This document shows, in pieces, positions 46,680 to 55,445 of a stretch of 64,000 bases of DNA; the stretch's first letter is position 1; every line of letters begins with the position of its first letter. The stretch covers positions 4,113,633-4,177,632 of the forward strand of contig NZ_CP061800.1 in NCBI RefSeq assembly GCF_017377395.1, in the 5' to 3' direction. The stretch comes from Desulfonema magnum (GTDB lineage: Bacteria; Desulfobacterota; Desulfobacteria; Desulfobacterales; 4be13). A program made the position numbers and the translations under genes. A model generated the notes under the pieces. It was not told where the DNA came from, made no database searches, and saw only the letters and a list, made by a program, of their open reading frames with translations.

Positions 46680-47531
46680 TTGAAAACAGAATCTCCTGTT
46701 TTGCCGATATTTGTAAGATGGACCTGGACAGGATATCAGGCCAGAAAGGTGTGGGAAACCCGGGTCCGACGGGTTATGCAGGCATGGCCCCAGATTGAGA
46801 TCGCTTCTGTGTCTGAGGGGCTTCGGGCATGTACATTTCTAAGAACACCTCCGCAGGATGTGCCTGTTTTGAGAAAGATGCTGAACAGACAGGGACTGAT
46901 TGTGGCACAATGTCCCGCAACATCGCCTGTGCCTCTTAAAGCCAGCACCAAGGCAGAATATCATTCAATGGATGTGGTCATTGGTTCCGAAGAAAATGCA
47001 GCATTGTTTATAAACGCGTGTGAGAGACATGACCACGACGAGATCGGAAGGATGCTGGGCTATCCCGAATGCTGCCGTAAGTTTTATCTGACGGTCTGTG
47101 CGGAGCAGAAACATATTGACACGGTATGGCAGGCCGCCGGTAATACCCGGAACGGCTCACAGACTCCTCTGAAAACTCTCATTGAGACAGAGGGCGATCC
47201 CAAAGCAAACATGATTCTTCATAAAATGAATCTGAAAGCTGTGCCTCATCTTCCCTGTTCATTTGATTGCAGCGAAACAGCGATAATGGCCGACCAATTT
47301 GCAGACCTTGGAAAGCGCATCGGGTATAAAGACGAAATGGAATGGCTTCACGAAATCCTATCTTGGCCTATGGAATGGTCCGCGCTGCATGGAATTGCTG
47401 AAATCAAACTGCCGGTTTTCAAGATGATAACCAACACTGATGTGACATCAGATATGAGGGTTGTGCGCCGTATCAGCAGTGTTTTTCCCGAAGAGGGTGC
47501 CCGGGGGCTTACTTTCCCTTACAACCAATAA
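46680..47531 (+). CDS. Cys-rich DUF483-like protein next to the maturases
   Basis: 283 residues from TTG at 46680 (preceded by GTGAGGATCATA); GTG at 46668 is an alternative. The middle contains MLGYPECCRKFY and later LPCSFDCSETAIMAD, the paired CC and PC...C motif of the DUF483 family. These cysteines may bind a metal or Fe-S cluster (inference). It is 129 bp downstream of the second radical SAM gene on the same strand and is likely part of the same cluster. The N-terminal ~90 residues are unassigned. Confidence 0.6.
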   Translation: MKTESPVLPIFVRWTWTGYQARKVWETRVRRVMQAWPQIEIASVSEGLRACTFLRTPPQDVPVLRKMLNRQGLIVAQCPATSPVPLKASTKAEYHSMDVVIGSEENAALFINACERHDHDEIGRMLGYPECCRKFYLTVCAEQKHIDTVWQAAGNTRNGSQTPLKTLIETEGDPKANMILHKMNLKAVPHLPCSFDCSETAIMADQFADLGKRIGYKDEMEWLHEILSWPMEWSALHGIAEIKLPVFKMITNTDVTSDMRVVRRISSVFPEEGARGLTFPYNQ

Positions 47532-47577
47532 TCAGGTCAGCCGGATTATTTCTTGTGACATATCTCCGCTCACGGTG

Positions 47578-47958
47578 TCATAACAAATATTCGTCACAAG
47601 AAGGTACACCGGCACTGTCTAAGGGGCGTCTCATCTGTCCGTCCTCATACAGCGGCTGACAGAAGATGACGCGGCGGAATATGTCCCATGTGTTGTGTAT
47701 GAAGCCGAAATCAGCGAACCGCCACACCTGTTTTTTCCTCCTCAGTTCGACGAAACTGTCTTTTGGCAGAGATGTCCCGGCTTTCCTGACATATTCGGTG
47801 AGACGGGTACCGAAAATATAAAATATTTCGAGCGGTTCAAAGGCTACGAAATTTTCGCTGATCAAAAAAAAACGCAGTCACCCGTCAACACGATAAGAAT
47901 CCCTTCACGGTAGATTTCTGCGGATAAGGTTTGCAATCTGTGTGATGATTCGTATCAT
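47578..47958 (-). pseudogene. Possible frameshifted small gene
   Basis: On the minus strand an ATG at 47958 with GGAGA upstream begins MIRIITQIANLIRRN and stops at 47905. An overlapping frame then continues as REGILIVLTGDCVFF and runs to 47578. Joined by a one-base shift they would give about 126 residues. No family was recognised and the opposite strand is also open here (47695-47913), so the call is weak. Confidence 0.25.
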
Positions 47959-48067
47959 AGTCTCTCCGTGATTGCTGTTGCATTTTCCACCGCGGAAAAC
48001 CGCATCAAAGACTAAAACTTAAATATCTTTTAAAAATCAATCAATTAGGCAGACACTTTGTCCACAT

Positions 48068-48099
48068 ACTTAACATCTGACACCTGACACTTAACACCT
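48068..48099. repeat. Heptad array (TAACATC/TGACACC)
   Basis: CTTAACATCTGACACCTGAC followed by ACTTAACACC, four units of 7 bp, just before the dihydrouridine synthase gene. The preceding 47960-48067 shows no gene. Confidence 0.7.
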
Positions 48100-48120
48100 T
48101 TTTCATAAGGATTATTTTAA

Positions 48121-49143
48121 ATGAACACTGATCTTTCCAAGCTTCTTAACCGCCCGCTTTCCGTGGGAAACAAGTCCGTTGAAAAGCGGCTGATTCTTGC
48201 GCCAATGACATACCTCGGTCATATTGCGTTTCGGGAGATGGTTTCAAAATATGGAGGATTCGGACTGCTGTTTACAGAGATGTGCAGTGCGAAAAGAATT
48301 CCGTATGAGAACAGAGAAGTTTCTCCGTTTTTCAAGTGGAGAGATGAGGAACTGCCTTATCTGGTATGCCAGATTTTCGGCGCGGATGCTGAAATCATGG
48401 CCACAGCGGCCCGCAGGATTGAAAAACAAGGTTTTTTCGGCATTGACATCAACTTCGGATGTTCTGTCTCTTCGATATGTCGTCAGAACTGCGGGGCGGC
48501 GCTTCTGAAATTTCCCGAACTTGCGGCTCAAATTGTGGCAAGCGTCAGAAAAGCAGTTTCTTTCCCGGTTTTTGTGAAATTCCGCACTGGCTGGAAAGAT
48601 GATCCTCAGATTGCCATTGATATGGCAAAAAGATTCCAAGACGCGGGGGCTGATGCCCTGACATTTCATCCCAGGGTCGCGCCTGACCGCCGTGCCCGTC
48701 CCCCGAAATGGGAATATATCAGAATGGTCAAAGAATCTGTCTCTGTTCCGGTTTTCGGGAACGGAAATGTTTTTGATCATAATGACTGTCGAAATATGTT
48801 GCAAACAACAGCATGTGATGGTATTGCAATCGGTCGGCTGGCGATTGCAAAACCCTGGATTTTTGCAAAATGGTCAGACGGCTATGACCCGGGGGCCGAT
48901 ATTTATCTCAGTTCGGCAATACAATTGGCAAAGCTTCTTATTAAACATTATGACCCGAAAAAAGCCATAAGACGATTCAGAAAATTCACATTATATTTTT
49001 CCGCGAATTTTTGCTTTGGACATACGCTGTATAACAAAGTCCTGAATGCAAAAGATATGGAGGAGGCTGAAGACATGCTTTACAGATTTTTTGAAAATCC
49101 GCCTGACCTTGCCTCTAAGCCTAATATGAATTTTTTTGTATAA
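48121..49143 (+). CDS. dus: tRNA-dihydrouridine synthase family protein
   Basis: 340 residues, FMN TIM-barrel. LILAPMTYLGHIAFREMV starts the flavin site, and DINFGCSVSSICRQNCGAALLKFP corresponds to the family motif with the catalytic Cys in FGCS (other members have GCP). FHPRVAPDRRARPPKWEYI occupies the segment that in DusA/B/C reads HxRT. It reduces uridines in tRNA. The specific subfamily cannot be set from sequence alone. It is followed by the M18 gene after 33 bp. Confidence 0.88.
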   Translation: MNTDLSKLLNRPLSVGNKSVEKRLILAPMTYLGHIAFREMVSKYGGFGLLFTEMCSAKRIPYENREVSPFFKWRDEELPYLVCQIFGADAEIMATAARRIEKQGFFGIDINFGCSVSSICRQNCGAALLKFPELAAQIVASVRKAVSFPVFVKFRTGWKDDPQIAIDMAKRFQDAGADALTFHPRVAPDRRARPPKWEYIRMVKESVSVPVFGNGNVFDHNDCRNMLQTTACDGIAIGRLAIAKPWIFAKWSDGYDPGADIYLSSAIQLAKLLIKHYDPKKAIRRFRKFTLYFSANFCFGHTLYNKVLNAKDMEEAEDMLYRFFENPPDLASKPNMNFFV

Positions 49144-49176
49144 TTTAGATGCTTAACAAATTATGAGGAAAAAACA

Positions 49177-50604
49177 ATGAACCCCAAACTCAGCAAAAAA
49201 GAAATTGAGAACCTTCGGAAACATACTGCACGGGAACCCTCTCTTGCCTGGGACGTTTTGAGCAAAAATGAAAAAGACAAGGTCTTTAAGTTTGCCGAAG
49301 CCTACAAAACATTTTTGGACACTTCAAAGACAGAACGGGAAGCGGTTTCCACCATACTGGAGATGGCTCAGAAAAACGGATTTGAAAATATTGATGAGGG
49401 AAATTCCAATTCCGGGAAATTCTATAAAATCCATCGTGATAAGGCCATTGCCCTTGGTATCATCGGAAAAAAACCGATGGCGGACGGTGTGCGCATTATC
49501 GGTGCCCATATTGATTCTCCCCGTCTGGATCTCAAGCAGAATCCCCTTTATGAAGAAACAGATATGGCCTTTTTAAAAACCCATTATTATGGCGGTATCC
49601 GAAAATACCAGTGGCTTGCAAGACCCTTGGCCATTCATGGTAAAATTATAAAAAATGACGGAAAGGAGTTAAATTTATCCATAGGCGAATCCGAGGATGA
49701 CCCGGTATTTACCATTCTGGACCTGCTTCCGCATCTCGCGGGGAAAATACAGGGGGATAAAAAATTGTCCGAGGCATTTGAAGGGGAAAAACTGAATGTG
49801 GTTGTCGGCAGTCTTCCCCTCGGAGACAAAGAAACAAAAGAGCGTTTCAAACTCAGTATTCTTCACTATCTCTATGAAACGTATGGCATGATTGAGGAGG
49901 ATTTTATCAGCGCTGAAATCGAAATCGTGCCTGCGGGAAACGCCAGAGATATCGGCCTGGACAGGAGTCTGATCGGCGCATATGGACAGGATGACCGTAT
50001 CTGCGCATTCTCAGCCCTTGAGGCAATACGCGAGATTAAAAGGCCGGATACCACATCCGTGGCGCTCTTTTTTGATAAAGAAGAGATCGGCAGTGAGGGG
50101 AATACAGGAGCAAAATCCCGATTTCTGGAGGAGTTTGTTTCTGACCTTCTTGTCAAAGCCGGATCAGATGCAAGTGAGAGGAGTTTGCGTAAGACACTGA
50201 TAAATTCAATGGCGCTTTCGGCTGATGTCAATGGCGCGCTTGATCCTGATTTCCAGGAAGTGCATGAGAAAAGAAATGCAGCGCGTCTCGGATATGGTGT
50301 ATGTATAACAAAATTCACCGGATCAGGGGGAAAATCAGGATCAAGTGACGCGAGCGCGGAATATATGGGAGTGATTCGCAAAATTTTCAATAAAAGCAAT
50401 GTGGTCTGGCAGACTGGCGAACTGGGTAAGATTGATCAGGGCGGCGGCGGAACAATCGCAAAATACTTGGCCGTTTATGGAATGGAAATTGTTGACTGCG
50501 GGCCGGCTCTTATCGGGATGCACTCCCCTCTTGAAATTGCCAGCAAAGCGGATCTTTATATGACCTTTAAAGCCAACAAAGCTTTTTTTTCAGCAAAAGG
50601 ATAA
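49177..50604 (+). CDS. apeA: M18 family aminopeptidase 1
   Basis: 475 residues. This M18 subgroup is longer than the one at 31.9 kb and has a helical N-terminus. Metal and catalytic segments are GAHIDSPRLDLKQ, YGQDDRICAFSAL, FFDKEEIGSEGNTGA, the Asp in ALSADVNGALDP and the C-terminal GMHSPLEIASKADLY. It removes N-terminal residues from cytosolic peptides. It lies directly after the dus gene and is followed by a strong terminator. Confidence 0.93.
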   Translation: MNPKLSKKEIENLRKHTAREPSLAWDVLSKNEKDKVFKFAEAYKTFLDTSKTEREAVSTILEMAQKNGFENIDEGNSNSGKFYKIHRDKAIALGIIGKKPMADGVRIIGAHIDSPRLDLKQNPLYEETDMAFLKTHYYGGIRKYQWLARPLAIHGKIIKNDGKELNLSIGESEDDPVFTILDLLPHLAGKIQGDKKLSEAFEGEKLNVVVGSLPLGDKETKERFKLSILHYLYETYGMIEEDFISAEIEIVPAGNARDIGLDRSLIGAYGQDDRICAFSALEAIREIKRPDTTSVALFFDKEEIGSEGNTGAKSRFLEEFVSDLLVKAGSDASERSLRKTLINSMALSADVNGALDPDFQEVHEKRNAARLGYGVCITKFTGSGGKSGSSDASAEYMGVIRKIFNKSNVVWQTGELGKIDQGGGGTIAKYLAVYGMEIVDCGPALIGMHSPLEIASKADLYMTFKANKAFFSAKG

Positions 50605-50736
50605 GTTCGCACATGATATGACAATTTAGGCGGAAACAGGGGCAATCCTCCCCATATTGTCCTGTTCTGATTCAGCGGACACGGAGCAATTTTTTATTTC
50701 TCCGACCTGTCCGAATCTCAAAAATATCATTTTATT

Positions 50737-50771
50737 AAGAAACCGGATTTTTGCAAAAAAATCCGGTTTTT
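50737..50771 (+). terminator. Rho-independent terminator after apeA
   Basis: AAGAAACCGGATTTTTG and CAAAAAAATCCGGTTTTT form a stem followed by T residues, 130 bp after the stop. Confidence 0.8.
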
Positions 50772-50797
50772 AACTACAGACATTAAGAAAAGAACTA

Positions 50798-50863
50798 TCC
50801 GGAGTGCCAAACTGTAAGTTTGGCAATGGCATTTCTGCCAGACTGTAATTTTGGCACTCCGGA
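50798..50863. repeat. TCCGGAGTGCCAAA palindromic element
   Basis: TCCGGAGTGCCAAACTGTAA and the inverted TTGGCACTCCGGA bound a 66-bp hairpin with inner TTTGGCA repeats; a part copy lies at 31582-31604. Confidence 0.75.
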
Positions 50864-50906
50864 GTAGCAGAGATTTTCTTAAAAATGACAAAAGGAGTCC
50901 GTGAAA

Positions 50907-51827
50907 ATGAAGAAGAACATTCTTTTTCTATTCATTGCCTTTATTATCTGTAATAATGAGGTATCAGGCATTTCTCAGAGCCATAAATTGAGGAAGCTTG
51001 GCTACAGTAAACATGAAGTTGAACAGATACTTTCCAATAAAAAAACAAGGAGACAGATTGATTATGAACACCGACTGATGACATCCGGCTATCGTGATTC
51101 GGACATCAGGCTTAAAAACCAGACCGATCATAAATACACAGAGATGAAGACCGGCCAGAGCCATCGCAGGGTTAAAAACTTATGTTCCAAGAAGAAAAAG
51201 AACCTGACAAAGCGTATTTTTGGTTTTCATGTGAATTCAAAAAAAAAATTGCAACAACACAGACGAATAAAGGCCAGGCATATTCATCATAAGGTTAAAA
51301 AAATATCTTCCAATAAAAAAAACAAACTGACAAAGCCTGTTTCCGCGCTTCAGGCGAATTTTAAAAAAAAATTACAGCCAAAGGAACTGAAATTTTATAA
51401 GATTATCAAATCTGCTGCAAATGAATATAATGTAGGCGTGAGCTGGCTGATGGCAATCATTAAAGTGGAGTCTGATTTCAATCAGAAGGCGGTTTCTCCC
51501 AAAGGGGCCGTGGGTCTGATGCAGTTAATGCCGGAAACTGCCGATTATCTCGGGGTAAAGAATCCGTTTGAACCGAAAAAAAACATATATGGCGGCGCAA
51601 AATATTTTGCCGAACAAGTTGAAACCTTTGGCCGCATGGACCTTGCTTTGGCTGCATATAACGCGGGGCCGACTTTGGTTAAAAGAGTGAGAAGAGTGCC
51701 GATTTTCAGCGAAACCATCGCTTATGTGGCAAAAGTTTTTGAGCATGAGGAAAACTATTCAATCCTTATTTCTCCTCTGAAAGCTTCAGAGTACCACGGA
51801 ATTCAGAGACTGGCTCTCCAAAATTAA
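50907..51827 (+). CDS. Lytic transglycosylase (SLT domain)
   Basis: 306 residues from the ATG at 50907; the GTG at 50901 has the same AAAGGAG site but tighter spacing. A signal peptide (KKNILFLFIAFIICNNE...) is followed by a very basic region with two similar ~30-residue units (HRRVKNLCSKKKKNLTK and HHKVKKISSNKKNKLTK, each ending in KKKLQ), then the SLT domain from about residue 165: AIIKVESDFNQKAVSPKGAVGLMQLMPETA contains the catalytic Glu, and AYNAGP closes the fold. It cleaves peptidoglycan in the periplasm. The basic spacer may help binding to cell-wall or nucleic acid. Confidence 0.88.
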   Translation: MKKNILFLFIAFIICNNEVSGISQSHKLRKLGYSKHEVEQILSNKKTRRQIDYEHRLMTSGYRDSDIRLKNQTDHKYTEMKTGQSHRRVKNLCSKKKKNLTKRIFGFHVNSKKKLQQHRRIKARHIHHKVKKISSNKKNKLTKPVSALQANFKKKLQPKELKFYKIIKSAANEYNVGVSWLMAIIKVESDFNQKAVSPKGAVGLMQLMPETADYLGVKNPFEPKKNIYGGAKYFAEQVETFGRMDLALAAYNAGPTLVKRVRRVPIFSETIAYVAKVFEHEENYSILISPLKASEYHGIQRLALQN

Positions 51828-51836
51828 GATATCTGT

Positions 51837-52748
51837 TCATGCCAGATTCAGCCATAAGGAAAAAGTCAGCGCCGAGACCATGGTGCAGGCTGAAATTGCA
51901 GTGACCGCAAAATCAGCGTCACCGCCCATTTCCTTTGCCATTATAAAAACAATGGTGGCCGTAGGTGACGCGAGCAGAATAAGCCCGGGAATATACTCCT
52001 GTGGTGATGAACCCGCTAACTGATATAGCATAACCCCGATACCAGGAAGTATCATCAGTTTCATGACGCTGGTAAAAAGAACCGAACCCATCTGAAGCCG
52101 TACAGATTCAAAAGACAGGGAAGCGCCGATAATCAGCAATGCCATGGGAAGCGCCATACCGCTCAGTATATCAAGGCTCCGACCGATAACAAGAGGAATT
52201 TGCGCTTCTGTCAGCGAAAAAAGAATGCCTGCTATGGCAGACACAATCACGGGGTTGCCCATTACCTTTAAAAACAATGTTTTTCTACTGGCGCAGAATT
52301 CACCGCCATAGAACTGAAGCACGAAAACAGCAAGCACGTTTTGCAGGATCATGACAAAGCCCCCGATAATACCGGCACGGGCGAGTCCCTCGTTTCCAAG
52401 ATGATAATAGGCCACAGCCAGCCCGATATATCCGATATTTCCATGAAAGGCGCTCTGCATGAATGTGGCAAGCCGCTTTCGTCCCACATGACAACTCAGA
52501 CCCATTCTCCAGGTAATTGCAAAAATAATGATAACAGCACCCAGTGTGACACCAATGACCTCAAAATTGAAGCGGTTTGCCAGAGAAGCGCTTGAGACAG
52601 ACCTAAAAATCATGGCAGGGATTGCCAGATAATACACCAGGCGATTTGCCGGGCCTAAAAATTCAGGTGACATAAACCCCTTGGTTCGGGCAAGCCAGCC
52701 AAGAAGAATGACGGTAAATATGGGAATGATGGTGGTTACAATATTCAT
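51837..52748 (-). CDS. AEC family transporter
   Basis: 303 residues with about ten hydrophobic segments. The start IVTTIIPIFTVILLGWLARTKGF, the middle FHGNIGYIGLAVAYYHLGNEGLA and the end SPTATIVFIMAKEMGGDADFA match the auxin-efflux-carrier (AEC) family, which moves organic acids or auxin-like anions across the inner membrane. Substrate unknown. It converges with the transglycosylase gene, 9 bp apart. Confidence 0.9.
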   Translation of the reverse strand: MNIVTTIIPIFTVILLGWLARTKGFMSPEFLGPANRLVYYLAIPAMIFRSVSSASLANRFNFEVIGVTLGAVIIIFAITWRMGLSCHVGRKRLATFMQSAFHGNIGYIGLAVAYYHLGNEGLARAGIIGGFVMILQNVLAVFVLQFYGGEFCASRKTLFLKVMGNPVIVSAIAGILFSLTEAQIPLVIGRSLDILSGMALPMALLIIGASLSFESVRLQMGSVLFTSVMKLMILPGIGVMLYQLAGSSPQEYIPGLILLASPTATIVFIMAKEMGGDADFAVTAISACTMVSALTFSLWLNLA

Positions 52749-52760
52749 GAAATTATAAGG

Positions 52761-52872
52761 GGTGTAAGGGGTGTTAAGTGTTAGGTGTTAGGTGTCAGGT
52801 GTTAAGTGCCAGGGTTTCAGACGTTCGGAACTTGCAGATTTGTTCTCCTTAACACCGAACACTTAACATCTT
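52761..52872. repeat. Inverted heptad array with conserved core, copy A
   Basis: GTGTTAA GTGTTAG GTGTTAG GTGTCAG GTGTTAA at the left, CTTAACACCGAACACTTAAC at the right, and between them the core ACTTGCAGATTTGTTC (52829-52844). The same core in the opposite sense is at 56271-56286. Confidence 0.9.
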
Positions 52873-53305
52873 CTTTCTAAAACAGGTTGAATTTAAAATA
52901 AAAGCGATCCGAAAGACTCGTTTTCAGCCCTTAATCTTTATTTTTGTATGATATTTGGCGATAACCCCTATCAGAAGCTGAAAAATTTATCAATAATTTT
53001 TCACATATTCGTTGAATATTCAAGCTTCCCTTTTTTGATGTGCGTGAAGTCTCTTGACATTTTAGGCAATTATCGGTATATAAGATACAAACAATTTTCC
53101 TGTGGCTGCCCCGCAAAACTCTGTCAACTCATTCCCAGGTACCGCCTCTCTGCCATCAAGTTAAGCTTAACTGTTTTATCGTCTGTAATAAACATTGATA
53201 AGCGGGATGGCTTCGCGCCCTCCCTTGAAAGCCGAGGGTTGCCGCAAACAGATATTGTTACCGAATCGGAAAGGAAGCCAGGCCGTAATGAGGAAAGACA
53301 ACGCC
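52873..53305. other. Spacer downstream of copy A
   Basis: No gene recognised; low-complexity AT-rich sequence up to the Rpn-type remnant. Confidence 0.3.
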
Positions 53306-53476
53306 ATGAAATTTTTACTGAGTCCGAGGCTTGACATTGTGTTCAAAAAGCTTTTCACTCAGGATACGGAAATTCTGACGGACCTTGCTAAGTACAGGAC
53401 AAAAATTTCATTTTGGATTCTCGGAGACGCTTCGGTAAGGATAAATTATAAATTGATCCGCACCACGTTATTCTGA
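53306..53476 (+). pseudogene. Rpn-family (PD-(D/E)XK transposase/nuclease) N-terminal remnant
   Basis: KFLLSPRLDIVFKKLFTQDTEILTDL is the opening sequence of the recombination-promoting nuclease family (usually ~250-300 residues with a C-terminal catalytic core). Similarity stops after about 30 residues and the frame ends at 53476, so only the start of the gene remains. Confidence 0.6.
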
Positions 53477-53502
53477 TCCGGCACGCCGTGTGACCATGAA
53501 TC

Positions 53503-54609
53503 TCAGAAATTCTGGGAAACTTTTATCTGAGTACTTACCGTCCTACAGGATTTTTCAAACACGCTCCGGGGTATATGAAGAATGCTCTCAACATCAGTAA
53601 TCTTCTCCAAATTCGCTTCCTTTGCGAACTTATCCTCGACTAATCCCCTAATATCTTCTTTCTCTGTCAGCCCAAAATGTGCCATGAGTTCGGCCATATA
53701 CTGCATTTCTTCCTCTTTGGGAATAAACTGGTTATATGCGATGCGGTTTTCCGGTGTTGTGAGGGCATATTCCACCAGTTCCACAGGCTGATTCCAGTAA
53801 TCAGAGGCTATTTTTGCGGCTTTTCTGACATTTTTTTCGGCCCAGAGACCGGAGCGAGCCGCGCCCTGAACAAGTTTTTTAACGATGTCAGGATCATTCT
53901 CAATAAATGCTCCTCTTACCAGTACAAGATTGCAAATAAAATGCTTCCATACTTCTTCAACATAATAAAGAACTTCCGCGTCACCGTTTTTCACTGCCTG
54001 AGCTGCAAAAGGTTCTCCGACATAGTAGGCGTCCAGAGACCCGACAGCCAGAGCCGAGGCCATATCCGGAGGATTCATTTCCACGATATGAATCTGTCCT
54101 GCAAGTGCATTTTTCTCCATCATTTGCAAGATACTGAGGTTATGTCCGGAATAGCGCATAGGTACCGCAAGGGTCTTACCTCTCAGATCACTCAATTTTT
54201 CCGCATTCAGCTCTTTCCTCGCTACCAGAGTGCTTTCATGACGATTACCAATATAAATGATCTTCACGTCTTCCCCCTGCTGTCTCAGCACCACGGACAG
54301 CGGGGCGATCATAAACGCTGCCTGTATCTGATCATTACGAAGCGCTTCTCCCATGTCTGCAAACGAGGAAAATTTGAGCGCCTCAAAACGAAGACCGTTT
54401 CCGTTTCTGGTGGCGTAATCAAGAATGGGCGCTGCAAGATTGGTAATCACCGGCATATATCCCATTTTGACAACTCTCCGATTTCCGTGATCAAAATTGA
54501 GCCAGTAATGAAGTGAGGAAATAAAAACCAGCCATGCCAGTGCAAGAATGCCGATACCCCAGGGTAAAGGTATCTTTAAAATTTTCCTGCCAATCTCTCT
54601 AAACTGCAT
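53503..54609 (-). CDS. ABC transporter substrate-binding protein (NMT1/SsuA/NrtA-like)
   Basis: 368 residues from the ATG at 54609, which overlaps the end of the ATPase gene by 11 bp. An N-terminal hydrophobic stretch (LPWGIGILALAWLVFISSL) anchors or exports it. The body begins VVKMGYMPVITNLAAPILDYA and contains GKTLAVPMRYSGHNL, as in periplasmic binding proteins for nitrate, taurine, sulfonates or similar small molecules. It is the third gene of a permease-ATPase-binding protein operon. The ligand cannot be read from sequence. Confidence 0.86.
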   Translation of the reverse strand: MQFREIGRKILKIPLPWGIGILALAWLVFISSLHYWLNFDHGNRRVVKMGYMPVITNLAAPILDYATRNGNGLRFEALKFSSFADMGEALRNDQIQAAFMIAPLSVVLRQQGEDVKIIYIGNRHESTLVARKELNAEKLSDLRGKTLAVPMRYSGHNLSILQMMEKNALAGQIHIVEMNPPDMASALAVGSLDAYYVGEPFAAQAVKNGDAEVLYYVEEVWKHFICNLVLVRGAFIENDPDIVKKLVQGAARSGLWAEKNVRKAAKIASDYWNQPVELVEYALTTPENRIAYNQFIPKEEEMQYMAELMAHFGLTEKEDIRGLVEDKFAKEANLEKITDVESILHIPRSVFEKSCRTVSTQIKVSQNF

Positions 54610-55396
54610 AATTGACACCCAGCATGAGATACACTTCATCCCGGAGCTTGCTCAGTTCTGTATTTTTTACAAAAGAACGGGGACGAGGAAAATCTAGTTT
54701 TTCCGAAAGCTTCACATGGGCCGGTCTGCCGCTCAGGACAACAATGCGGTCTCCCATGATAAGGGCATCATCAATATCGTGAGTCACAACCAGGATTGTT
54801 TTTTCAAAATATTCGTGCATGTTGACCACTTCCTCACGCATCTTCATATGAGCCAGAAAATCCAGGCCAGTGAAAGGCTCATCCATGAAAAGGGTATCCG
54901 GATTCACCGCGAGTGCCCGTGCCAGTTCAGCCCGGCGCTGCATTCCTCCGGAGAGCTGATAAGGATAATGGTTTTCAAATCCCTCCAGTTCAACAAGTTC
55001 GATATGCTCCTGTATTTGTTCCTTCATCATTTCTTTATCTTCCATGCCTCGCAAACCCAGTGCGACATTTTCCTGAACCGTCATCCAGGGAAGCAGCGCA
55101 TTGTGCTGAAACACAAAAATATGATCCGAACTGGGGCCGGTAAGCGTTTCTCCGTTTATAACGACGCTGCCGGCCGTGGGTTTGTCAAACCCCGCGATAA
55201 TACGAAGCAGGGTTGATTTCCCGCATCCGGAAGGCCCCAGAATCGTTACCATCTCGCCTTCACAAAACTCCAGGTTGATGTTGTCAAGAACAAGGACGCA
55301 ATCCCCGATACATTCATTAGGCTCATCCTTGCTGCGTCGTTTATGACGACGATCAATATATTCTTTTCTTAAATTTTTTATTACAATATGTCCCAT
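54599..55396 (-). CDS. ABC transporter ATP-binding protein (SsuB/NrtD-like)
   Basis: 265 residues from the ATG at 55396; the longer frame to 55480 adds only heptad-derived codons. Walker A is LGPSGCGKST, the Q-loop VFQHNALLPW, the signature LSGGMQRRAELARALA, Walker B TLFMDEPFTGLD and the switch His in VVTHDIDDAL. It hydrolyses ATP for the importer. A charged insert (RRHKRRSKDEPNE) sits after the first strand. The ATG has no clear ribosome site. Confidence 0.92.
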   Translation of the reverse strand: MGHIVIKNLRKEYIDRRHKRRSKDEPNECIGDCVLVLDNINLEFCEGEMVTILGPSGCGKSTLLRIIAGFDKPTAGSVVINGETLTGPSSDHIFVFQHNALLPWMTVQENVALGLRGMEDKEMMKEQIQEHIELVELEGFENHYPYQLSGGMQRRAELARALAVNPDTLFMDEPFTGLDFLAHMKMREEVVNMHEYFEKTILVVTHDIDDALIMGDRIVVLSGRPAHVKLSEKLDFPRPRSFVKNTELSKLRDEVYLMLGVNYAV

Positions 55397-55406
55397 ATCA
55401 GTCAAA

Positions 55407-55445
55407 TAAATTGAGAATTGAGAATTGAGAATTCTCAATTCAATT
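55407..55445. repeat. Inverted heptad array (GAGAATT)n
   Basis: TTGAGAATTGAGAATTGAGA and the inverted AATTCTCAATTCAATTT fold back with almost no loop between the permease and ATPase genes. Confidence 0.85.

Noticed and set aside
47695..47913. 72-codon plus-strand frame after the DUF483-like gene
   Set aside because: No ribosome site; the minus strand offers an equally open frame with a better start, and neither has a recognised domain.
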